Source: a virus. From it: a stretch of DNA of 29,497 nt. The notes under the pieces are model-generated. The model was not told the origin of the DNA. It worked only from the letters and a program-made list of their open reading frames with translations, and made no database searches. This document shows positions 1 through 6,868 of this stretch, one piece after another. The stretch lies in the IMG/VR virus record IMGVR_UViG_3300000115_000121, positions 1 to 29,497 of that record; one strand, 5' to 3'. A program made the translations under genes and the position numbers. Position 1 is the stretch's first letter. Each line of letters begins with the position of its first letter.

Positions 1-2866
1 CCGCTGCTTGCTCAGGCTTCTTGAGGTTAGAATCTTCAGCAGGTTGGGTCATGTCCCTGCCCTTCCTAGCTTTTCTAGCTCTTTTTGCTCCTTTACTGTT
101 ACCACTATCGTCGTGAGCTCCGTCCTCTGACTTAAAGTTGGGATTACTACCTACACCGTCACCATCTGTTGTAAAGATGGTTTTTACATCATACTCACTA
201 TCATCAGAGATGTCTAGAACTCTAGATGAACCGTAGAATGCTTTTTTAATACCTCTGTCTGCGGCAAGCTGAGACAACGACGCATCATCAGCCCACCAGA
301 AGTCTGCAGTATTGCGTAGGTCTTGGTGAATCCAACCCATAGACCCAAACGTAGTGCTGTGAGCTGCTTGAACTTCTATATCGTTATAGGTAACATGAGG
401 ATCCCCATTTAAGTAATCCTCTTTGCTAAATTCACTTGGTGCTCTAAGCAGCTTATCGTGAGATACAGGCTCATTGACAACTCCTGGTCCTCCAGCAAAT
501 TGCCTGAATATTACCCCGTACTGACACTGAACGTGTGTAGCAGGGGATACATCTTCCCTATCCCTTAGCATAGTGAAGTCATGGAACTGGAATACAGGGT
601 TAGAGAAGTATCTCTTACTACTGTTTGTATTCCCTTTCCACTCACCTATAGTATCTACTGTACTGCCGTCAGTATGATCTAAGCCTCCGTACATATAGAA
701 TGCTTTGACGTACGGTCCTGATACTACAGCCTCTAGATTCTGCTCAGGAACTGCAGCTACTTTAGGCTGTGATGGTACTGCAAGACTTTGCCCAAGTATT
801 GTCTTGTCACTCTGATTACGCTTAGCGTAGTATACTTTGTAACCCTGTACGTTACCTAGTATCTCTCTAGGTATCTTCACATTACTGAGCCTGATACCCA
901 TAATGTTTATGGACTCTGAGACAACCATGCTCCCATCTGTCCCAAGATCACTAGCTGTATTTCTTTGACCTCCCTCAGGGTTATAGTTCCACTCTAAATA
1001 GTTTTCAAGGGGATCATTCCTACGTATCATAAATGACCTAGAGTCATTCGTGTTAGATGGCATTCTGTGATGCCTTACTGGTGTGTTTGCTAAACTATTA
1101 GCTGGGTCTATGAGAGCATTACCCTCATTAGACACATCTCCTATGAGGAAGTCTCTAGTGTTAGGATATCTCTCATTGATATTCTCCCAGTATCCTGTAG
1201 TTACATTTAGGTTAGCTAGTGCTTCAGATGTATCTACTATCTGGTATACTCTAAGACCAGGATTCTGCTGAACCATCTCACTTGGGTTAAACCCGTGAGC
1301 TTCTTGGTGATTCTCAGGACTGTAGAGAGATAGGAGATCTGTTTCCCCCATACTTCCACTAGTGTTAGTCTGCTGATTTGTAAAAGTCAGACCATTGATA
1401 GTGGTTCTCTCTACGCCTTCCCTGCCTGGGATGTGATATGCATAAGTCTCTGATCCATCGTTAAGTACAAATGATATGTAAAATGCATATACTTCCCCTC
1501 GTCTGTAAGTCTTGCGCTTGAAACTGTATGCAGGATCTTTATATCCTTTACGAGTAGTAAGTTGATTATCAACTGCAAACTCGTTTAGTATCTCTGCGTA
1601 GCTCCTATCTACACTGTCTACATCTGAGGTCCAGTTACCTCCAGATAGCTCCCACACTTTACTGTACTGCTGCGGTACTAAAGAATCGTAGGTCTGCAGC
1701 ATCTTAGCATACCCGTAGTTAAGTATGAAGGTGCTGTACAGCCTAGGGTCAAAGCTGTCTACTCTGTCTACTACAGTATCAATGCGTATGTTATGTGCAA
1801 ATGGCTGATAACCAATGTCTTTGTTAGACGTTACGTTAGCCATATACAGCCTATTGTCAAGCTGGTCTATTGACTCTGCAGCTATGTAGTCTACGTTGTC
1901 TACAACAATGTCTTCTACAGCTATACTCTGAGAGTCTTCTGTACCAGAGTATACTATGTCCAAGTCTATAGCCCCATTGAGAGGTACTTGGATAGGAGTT
2001 AGTTTGACTGCAGTCATTGCAGTCTTTTGCATCTTAATGACTACAGGCTGTATCAGCTCATAGTCTATACCGTCTAACCTGTTGATAGTCCAGCATATAG
2101 ACTTACTAGTAGGGGTACCACCTTCAGCCCCTATGAATGCGTTTGTGGGGAGTGTGTTCTCAGGCTTAGGAGCTATGTATACAGGGTTAGAGATAGTAAA
2201 GTAGTTAGTCTCTAAGCCCTCATAGTCAGCATAAGCTAGAGCTAAGTAGTATGCTGCAGACGGTAGAGCACCACCGTCAAGTATTTTAACTTCCTCAAAG
2301 TTACAGTGATTACCTATTCTTGGAATAAGCTGCAGTTTGTGATGAGTGTTGTTCTGATCATACAGCTCGTTAATCTGACCGCCGTTAAATCTAAACTGTA
2401 ACTGCTTAGTTACATTAATTACCCTAGGTGGGTTGTAGTTACTTGCATACTCAAAGCTTGGGTATATAGCCTCATACTCTACGAACCCATCAGTGAAGTA
2501 CACAAGTATCTCACTTGCTTGGTTCCTACGCTGAGTGCATACTATAGGATTGCTGAGCTGGAAGTTTAGCAGGTTATTCTCATACAGTATTACTGTGTCC
2601 TGATTCCTTGTATCCAGTATACGTATTTGATCTGTAAGTATCTCTCCGTCAACCTGTTGACCGAACATTACTATGCGGTCATCATCTAGTACTACTCTAC
2701 CTATTACCTTGAAATTAGCATTAGTAGGATACTCAGTAGTACCCCACTCATTGCTGATACTCCCCTTCTTGATATTGATGTTAGCGTTTAATGCATCACG
2801 CATTGTACCCTCAGGCTGATCTACCCGAGCAGTATCCTTGAACATACCTTTTCCTAACTTCTTCAT
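1..2866 (-). CDS. crAss-like stabilization/muzzle-type tail protein, 3' end cut by window
   Basis: The frame is open from an ATG at 2866 to the window edge, about 955 codons, with no stop, so the C-terminus is missing. The start overlaps the preceding ring-type gene as ATGA, which decides it. The protein begins MKKLGKGMFKDTARVDQPEG and continues with RDALNANINI, the N-terminal pattern I know from the large stabilization proteins of crAss-like phages. In the solved crAss-like tail this class forms the distal muzzle (family knowledge; the assignment is by recognition only). The body is beta-rich with aromatic and Asn/Asp-rich strands, no signal peptide and no membrane segment. Near the edge there is a short basic stretch (RARKARKGR) followed by acidic, disordered-looking sequence. 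Position directly after a ring protein fits a tail-tip role. Confidence 0.72.
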   Translation of the reverse strand, partial: MKKLGKGMFKDTARVDQPEGTMRDALNANINIKKGSISNEWGTTEYPTNANFKVIGRVVLDDDRIVMFGQQVDGEILTDQIRILDTRNQDTVILYENNLLNFQLSNPIVCTQRRNQASEILVYFTDGFVEYEAIYPSFEYASNYNPPRVINVTKQLQFRFNGGQINELYDQNNTHHKLQLIPRIGNHCNFEEVKILDGGALPSAAYYLALAYADYEGLETNYFTISNPVYIAPKPENTLPTNAFIGAEGGTPTSKSICWTINRLDGIDYELIQPVVIKMQKTAMTAVKLTPIQVPLNGAIDLDIVYSGTEDSQSIAVEDIVVDNVDYIAAESIDQLDNRLYMANVTSNKDIGYQPFAHNIRIDTVVDRVDSFDPRLYSTFILNYGYAKMLQTYDSLVPQQYSKVWELSGGNWTSDVDSVDRSYAEILNEFAVDNQLTTRKGYKDPAYSFKRKTYRRGEVYAFYISFVLNDGSETYAYHIPGREGVERTTINGLTFTNQQTNTSGSMGETDLLSLYSPENHQEAHGFNPSEMVQQNPGLRVYQIVDTSEALANLNVTTGYWENINERYPNTRDFLIGDVSNEGNALIDPANSLANTPVRHHRMPSNTNDSRSFMIRRNDPLENYLEWNYNPEGGQRNTASDLGTDGSMVVSESINIMGIRLSNVKIPREILGNVQGYKVYYAKRNQSDKTILGQSLAVPSQPKVAAVPEQNLEAVVSGPYVKAFYMYGGLDHTDGSTVDTIGEWKGNTNSSKRYFSNPVFQFHDFTMLRDREDVSPATHVQCQYGVIFRQFAGGPGVVNEPVSHDKLLRAPSEFSKEDYLNGDPHVTYNDIEVQAAHSTTFGSMGWIHQDLRNTADFWWADDASLSQLAADRGIKKAFYGSSRVLDISDDSEYDVKTIFTTDGDGVGSNPNFKSEDGAHDDSGNSKGAKRARKARKGRDMTQPAEDSNLKKPEQAA

Positions 2867-3852
2867 CTTCCATAGGTATTGTACCGACCTCTATATATGT
2901 CTTCTCTATCCCCAAGTTCATCAAACACATGGTCATGTCTGTTGATGTTCGGGATAAGTCTAACCCACTGATTCATAAAGCTCTCCATCCTGTCAATGTC
3001 TGGGAACACTGCAGCGTTACGAGCTTGAGTACAGTAGTACTTCCACTTGTTGTCAGCAAAGTCATACTGTATCCCATTCTTAGCAGAATCCACTGTACCC
3101 CCAAGAAGCATCTTCTTGTAGATGTACCAGAACATAGCTTCCTTAAAGCTTACATCGTCTGGAACTAGGGGGTAGCAGTCAGCATCTGTAGGCAAAGCTT
3201 TGTAGCTGATACATACAGTACCTGTAGGGAATGAAGTTTTGATATAGTCACTCTCAATGAAGTAGCAGCTTACATGGCTATCATGATGACAGTCAGGACA
3301 ATCAGACTCAGGGAAAGTATTAGTACAATACTTAAGTGGGATAAGATGATTACCTTCCTCCCCACCTACTAGTGTATTCTCAAGTACCACTATCCTAGAG
3401 TTTATATCTCTAAGTTGGTGGTCAGATGTTTTAGCTATCGAGTTATAGTCTTTAACATCTGCCTCAGTTAGGGTAGATGTATAAGTTCCATTAGTAGAAG
3501 CTATAATGTGATTAGAGATAGCTTCTCTGGCTTGCGTATATGTTATCACAAGCTTTGCTACTTCATCTTTTAACTCAGATATCTCTGACTCAATCTCTGC
3601 AGACTTTATGTGACCACTTGTAGCTACCTGTTGAGGGTAATACAAATCAGCAGGTAAAGCTGCTTTGTGGTTCTTAATCTCCACAGTGCAGACCTTAGTA
3701 ATTGTCTGAGCACTACTACCAATATGCTCCAATGCTTCTCCTATCCACTCAATAGAATCATGAAGCCAATCCCCATTTTGAGAGTGAGGATTGAGATCAC
3801 GCATGACTTTACGTACTATCTCCTTACTAGATATGGTTTTATATATCGCCAT
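2863..3852 (-). CDS. crAss-like ring-type tail protein, 329 aa
   Basis: The 329-aa protein has an N-terminal helix with EWIGEALEHIG (residues 35-45), a beta part (KAALPADLYY), a predicted coiled coil at about residues 84-165, and a C-terminal part with YPLVPDDVSFKEAMFWYIYK (227-246) and ESFMNQWVRLIPN near residue 290. I recognise these N- and C-terminal blocks from conserved structural proteins of crAss-like phages that form rings between portal and tail tip, comparable to tail tubular/adaptor proteins. The coiled coil between them looks like an insertion. It overlaps the upstream 160-aa gene by 14 bases and the downstream muzzle-like gene by ATGA, so the three are probably translated together. 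A Cys/His cluster (CPDCHHDSHVSC, about 185-196) might bind metal. Which ring (first to fourth) it is cannot be told here. Confidence 0.78.
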   Translation of the reverse strand: MAIYKTISSKEIVRKVMRDLNPHSQNGDWLHDSIEWIGEALEHIGSSAQTITKVCTVEIKNHKAALPADLYYPQQVATSGHIKSAEIESEISELKDEVAKLVITYTQAREAISNHIIASTNGTYTSTLTEADVKDYNSIAKTSDHQLRDINSRIVVLENTLVGGEEGNHLIPLKYCTNTFPESDCPDCHHDSHVSCYFIESDYIKTSFPTGTVCISYKALPTDADCYPLVPDDVSFKEAMFWYIYKKMLLGGTVDSAKNGIQYDFADNKWKYYCTQARNAAVFPDIDRMESFMNQWVRLIPNINRHDHVFDELGDREDIYRGRYNTYGR

Positions 3853-4321
3853 GCTTTCTAAATCTTAAGTATGCCAGATCATCGTCTTTGAGTAGTTTGG
3901 TCAGCTTCTCTTTATTACCTTTTATACCTCGTGTAGGTGTAAACCTATACGCACTCTTGTTAGAAATCTTACATCTAGACTTCTGCCAGTGATACTTACA
4001 GTACCAAGGATCAGTGTAGTATATGAACCACTTTTCACCTTGACCTGTAGATACGTCAAAGAGCTCCTTGCCTTTTGCTAGAAGCTCTTGCTTGTACCTA
4101 TTGCTCTCCCACCAGTCTATTGTAGGCTTGCTGGGATTACGTTCTATCCTACGTATTGATAAGGTAGATAGGTTACTACCCATACTAAATTCCCCACCGT
4201 CAAGAATATGCTCGACTATCAGCATGTTGAATTCCTCACAGATTTGTCTAAACAGACGAGTCTCTATGGGGTCTTCAACATGCTTTACATAGTCTTTATG
4301 TATATCCTTGATAGTAAGCAT
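3839..4321 (-). CDS. conserved crAss-like protein of unknown function, 160 aa
   Basis: I recognise this 160-aa protein as one of the conserved, uncharacterised proteins of the crAss-like virion gene block. The most telling stretch is at about residues 46-80: GSNLSTLSIRRIERNP, then DWWESNRYKQELL. A Trp/Tyr/Cys-rich stretch (WFIYYTDPWYCKYHW) and a basic C-terminus (RGIKGNKEKLTKLL) follow. There is no signal peptide or membrane segment. Its start overlaps the stop of the basic 503-aa gene by one base (TAATG), and its own stop lies 14 bases inside the ring-type gene, which supports the call of a real, co-translated gene. The function is unknown; a role in tail assembly or DNA/RNA contact is only a guess from position and basic charge. 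Confidence 0.75.
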   Translation of the reverse strand: MLTIKDIHKDYVKHVEDPIETRLFRQICEEFNMLIVEHILDGGEFSMGSNLSTLSIRRIERNPSKPTIDWWESNRYKQELLAKGKELFDVSTGQGEKWFIYYTDPWYCKYHWQKSRCKISNKSAYRFTPTRGIKGNKEKLTKLLKDDDLAYLRFRKHGDI

Positions 4322-5832
4322 TAGCGCTTCTTACCCATTTTAGCTTTACTCCTACGGTCTTTAAGAGCTTTCGTCATAGGTTCAGTCTTGTTACCGTCTT
4401 TGTCCATATCAAGGTAGTCAGGCTTAGCACCTCCTGCCCTGTACTTCATCATGCCCTTCTTACCCTTTTTCTTACCGCCTCTTCTCATAGGCTTAGGAGC
4501 ATTAGGATCAGGTTGTTGAGTTGCATCTGCTGCGGGTGCTGGTGCTGTTACACCTCCTGCGCCCGCATCTCCTCCTCCTCCTGGAGGCGGTACAGCTCCT
4601 TTAGCTGCATCAAGTGCGGTCTGAGCTCCAGGAACTCCACCCATGTAACTTCCTACAGTAACTGCAGTGCTACCAGTAGCATCAGCTATCTTACCAAACT
4701 TGGTTTCTTGACCTGCAATTGCATCTACACCTTTACCAAGCAGTTGAGCACCTGCGCCAAGTGCTTGCACAGTCGCACCAGCTACAGCTTTTCTGCGAGG
4801 TCCTCCCATCTTAGCTTTACTTCTAGCAGCTTTTAGCTCAGACTTTTTATTTGCTTTAATATCTGCTAGTCTATTCTTTCTATCAGCTTTAGCTCCTCTC
4901 TCCTCGTTTCTGTCAAACTGTTTACTATCTCTTTTATCAGCTCTACTTTGCTGATTAGCAGCTCTTTCAGACTCTCTTCCTTTAGCTTTAGTGAATCTAT
5001 CTACAGCTCTGTCAGACTTAGCTGTATTGCCTTTCACATTAGCTTTAGCCATCTTACCAGCCGCTCTCTGGACTTTACGGCTTTCACCAGTGTTAGCTTC
5101 TTTAGCTGCAGCTTTTTTAGATCTAGCAGATTGTCTACGATCTTTCATAGCAGCTCTACCTGTCTGCCTGCTCTCCTTCTTAGTAGGAGACTTAGTAGCA
5201 GGAGTTTTGGTAGAAGTCATCTTAGTCTGAAGAGTAGGCTTAGTCTTACTTTGAGAAGCCATAGCTGTAGCAGCTGACTTACCTATACTAGCTACTTTTG
5301 CAGTCTCACCTTTCTTCTCAGGACCATAGGTAGTTCTACGATTCGTAGGACCTTTACCGTAAGCTCTGTTAATCTTGTTCTGAGCATCATTGTACTCGTT
5401 AGAGCCTTTAGTAGCACTATTACGAGCTTTGATGTAAGAGTCAAGATTAGCGTCTTTTTTCTTAGCAGCACTGTAAGGATTAGACGTAGTTTTAGCTTTA
5501 GCTTTACTCTTACCGTTCGAGCTAGAGTTGTTAGATGAAGAAACTGTGTTTCTTACTTTATCTGCAGCATTAGCTGCTTTTTCTTGGGCACTCTGAGCTG
5601 CTCCTCGAGCAGGGCTAATAGCGGTATTTATTGACTCCCGGACATAATCCGCTCCATCTCGAATTTTATCAATAAAGGATTTATCTTTCTCGACAGGATC
5701 ACCATCACCAGCTTTTCTCCGTTTAGGCTTTGGACCTTTCGCTCCACCAAACTTGAGCTCTTTGTTAGGCTCCATGTAGTCACCCCCACGCATCTTCTTC
5801 ATGCCGTAGGAGGCTTTTTTTCTTTTATTCAT
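4321..5832 (-). CDS. very basic Lys/Arg/Ala-rich protein, possible packaged cargo
   Basis: The 503-aa protein is dominated by Lys, Arg, Ala, Ser and Gly in low-complexity order, with many short KAK, RRK and SKAKMG segments. A less charged, Gly/Ala-rich and potentially amphipathic part lies at about residues 345-415. A Pro/Gly-rich linker (PPPGGGGDAGAGG) follows, then the ending DYLDMDKDGNKTEPM. That ending has an EF-hand-like DxDxDG pattern, and I have seen similar tails in other marine phage proteins. No enzyme motif is visible. Its position just before conserved tail genes, its charge and its disorder fit a DNA-associated or ejected internal protein, as in the cargo proteins of crAss-like capsids; that is inference. 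The leader has no Shine-Dalgarno sequence. It could instead be a scaffold or assembly factor. Confidence 0.7.
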   Translation of the reverse strand: MNKRKKASYGMKKMRGGDYMEPNKELKFGGAKGPKPKRRKAGDGDPVEKDKSFIDKIRDGADYVRESINTAISPARGAAQSAQEKAANAADKVRNTVSSSNNSSSNGKSKAKAKTTSNPYSAAKKKDANLDSYIKARNSATKGSNEYNDAQNKINRAYGKGPTNRRTTYGPEKKGETAKVASIGKSAATAMASQSKTKPTLQTKMTSTKTPATKSPTKKESRQTGRAAMKDRRQSARSKKAAAKEANTGESRKVQRAAGKMAKANVKGNTAKSDRAVDRFTKAKGRESERAANQQSRADKRDSKQFDRNEERGAKADRKNRLADIKANKKSELKAARSKAKMGGPRRKAVAGATVQALGAGAQLLGKGVDAIAGQETKFGKIADATGSTAVTVGSYMGGVPGAQTALDAAKGAVPPPGGGGDAGAGGVTAPAPAADATQQPDPNAPKPMRRGGKKKGKKGMMKYRAGGAKPDYLDMDKDGNKTEPMTKALKDRRSKAKMGKKR

Positions 5833-5850
5833 GATTGTAATTATTAGGGG

Positions 5851-5872
5851 GTGACTAGGGTTAGCTAGTCAC
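5851..5872. other. perfect 8-bp inverted repeat at a gene junction
   Basis: GTGACTAG at 5851-5858 and CTAGTCAC at 5865-5872 form a perfect 8-bp stem with a 6-base loop. The stem covers the stop codon of the 115-aa gene. On the transcribed minus strand it is followed by CCCCCTAATAATT, not a U-run, so it is not a classical terminator in that direction. On the plus strand it is followed by TATTTGTTTT. It may be an RNA 3'-end stabiliser, an mRNA processing site or a terminator for antisense transcription. Confidence 0.45.
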
Positions 5873-6208
5873 TATTTGTTTTACCCCCACAAAGAAGCCA
5901 GCAGTAAGCTCAGTTTTGCTAGGGATGTCTGACACTTTAATGTCCTTGAGTTCAAGCTTGTGCTCTTCCTCAAGAACCTTCTCAAGTTCTGTATTGAACT
6001 TGTTGACCTCCTTCTCAGGTACCTCATCTTCGCCGTGCTTCTTCTTAAGCTTCTCAAGCATGTCGTTGCGGAGCTTATCAAAAGGCTTGATGATCTCTTC
6101 GAGAGATTGAATATTAAGCGCAACATTATAGTTGTTACGCATTCCGAGATTCTTGTCTGCGTTCTCACCGAGAGTACGGTAGACATTAATACATTCAGAA
6201 AGTTTCAT
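5861..6208 (-). CDS. small helical phage protein, 115 aa, similar in layout to the 137-aa gene
   Basis: The 115-aa, highly charged and mostly helical protein begins MKLSECINVYRTLGENADKN and holds a probable coiled coil (KLKKKHGEDEVPEKEVNKFN and on). Its layout matches the 137-aa gene at 18575-18988. Both have an early Y..L segment and a central NI..L..I..P block, followed by a long Glu/Lys helix. Both end with an L..I....(L/I)P turn and a short hydrophobic tail. They may be paralogues. The function is unknown; small helical proteins of this kind in phage structural blocks can be chaperones or minor virion parts. The leader (ACCAAACACT before ATG) has no Shine-Dalgarno sequence. Confidence 0.7.
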   Translation of the reverse strand: MKLSECINVYRTLGENADKNLGMRNNYNVALNIQSLEEIIKPFDKLRNDMLEKLKKKHGEDEVPEKEVNKFNTELEKVLEEEHKLELKDIKVSDIPSKTELTAGFFVGVKQIVTS

Positions 6209-6226
6209 AGTGTTTGGTTTTTATGA

Positions 6227-6565
6227 TTAGTGTGCTTCCAGTGTCCAGTCAGCAGCTGTGAGTCCCCACATGCCGTCAGCTTGAGCCAAAGCGTAACGAG
6301 TACAAAGCTCTTGGAACCTACCTATAGTGTTAGTTTCTACGAGAGTTACTGTACCTTCAAAGGTGTCCATATCAGCTTCAGATACTGAGTGGTGCTGATG
6401 ATGAACAGGGTTACCATTATCGTTATTAAGGAAGGTGACTTCAATTCTGACTGACCCGTCTGATTGATCCCCAACCTGAGCGGTGTAGATTTCTCCTTTA
6501 ATAACGCCAGTCTCCTGTGTTACAGCGTTTATCGTAACGCTGGAGTTAGAATGAAAATGATGCAT
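6227..6565 (-). CDS. small His-rich hypothetical protein, 112 aa
   Basis: The 112-aa protein is predicted mostly beta, with a helical end (FQELCTRYALAQ) and the C-terminus GLTAADWTLEAH. It has a His-rich start (MHHFHSNSS) and a second His cluster (HHQHHS, about residues 55-60), which could bind metal. No signal peptide, membrane segment or known motif is visible. It sits in a run of three small genes between the giant fibre and the basic protein, with gaps of under 30 bases on both sides, so it is probably in the same transcript. The leader is A/T-rich (ACAAAAACAATTATT before ATG) without a Shine-Dalgarno sequence. I do not recognise the family; a fibre-assembly or minor virion role is suggested only by neighbourhood. 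Confidence 0.68.
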   Translation of the reverse strand: MHHFHSNSSVTINAVTQETGVIKGEIYTAQVGDQSDGSVRIEVTFLNNDNGNPVHHQHHSVSEADMDTFEGTVTLVETNTIGRFQELCTRYALAQADGMWGLTAADWTLEAH

Positions 6566-6592
6566 AATAATTGTTTTTGTAAATATAAGTTA

Positions 6593-6868
6593 TTAAGGAT
6601 TTTGCTGGTTATGCCAGTCTTCTTCCCTCTGCAATTCTTCTTCCACAGTGTCTGCAAGGATTCTGTTTTCGGGGTTCATGTAAAACCCATCTTCCTCAAG
6701 AGCGTCGACTGCAGTAGCTAGTTCTTCTTCTGTGTCGTATTCATTGATAACGTAATCGTGAGAACACTCTATGTGCTCATTGACTTCGTGTTTCAAGTAT
6801 AGGTATCCTTTTACGCTAGATACGTTAGTTATCAATACCCAAGGCTTTGTTATAATATGATGACTCAT
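6593..6868 (-). CDS. small acidic hypothetical protein, 91 aa
   Basis: The 91-aa protein starts with a beta-type stretch ([20 protein letters not shown]). It then becomes strongly acidic and helical ([19 protein letters not shown] and [16 protein letters not shown]). There is no membrane segment and no motif I recognise. The start overlaps the stop of the giant 1932-aa fibre gene as ATGA, so it is probably translated by coupling to that fibre. Genes in this position often encode fibre chaperones or assembly factors, and the small size and acidity would fit that, but nothing in the sequence proves it. Its stop is 27 bases before the next start. Confidence 0.66.
   Translation of the reverse strand: MSHHIITKPWVLITNVSSVKGYLYLKHEVNEHIECSHDYVINEYDTEEELATAVDALEEDGFYMNPENRILADTVEEELQREEDWHNQQNP

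Noticed and set aside
5881-6186. A 101-codon minus-strand frame overlapping the 115-aa gene
   Set aside because: It lies in another frame of the same gene and gives a Ser/Arg/Leu-rich product without sense. The 115-aa reading is the coherent one.
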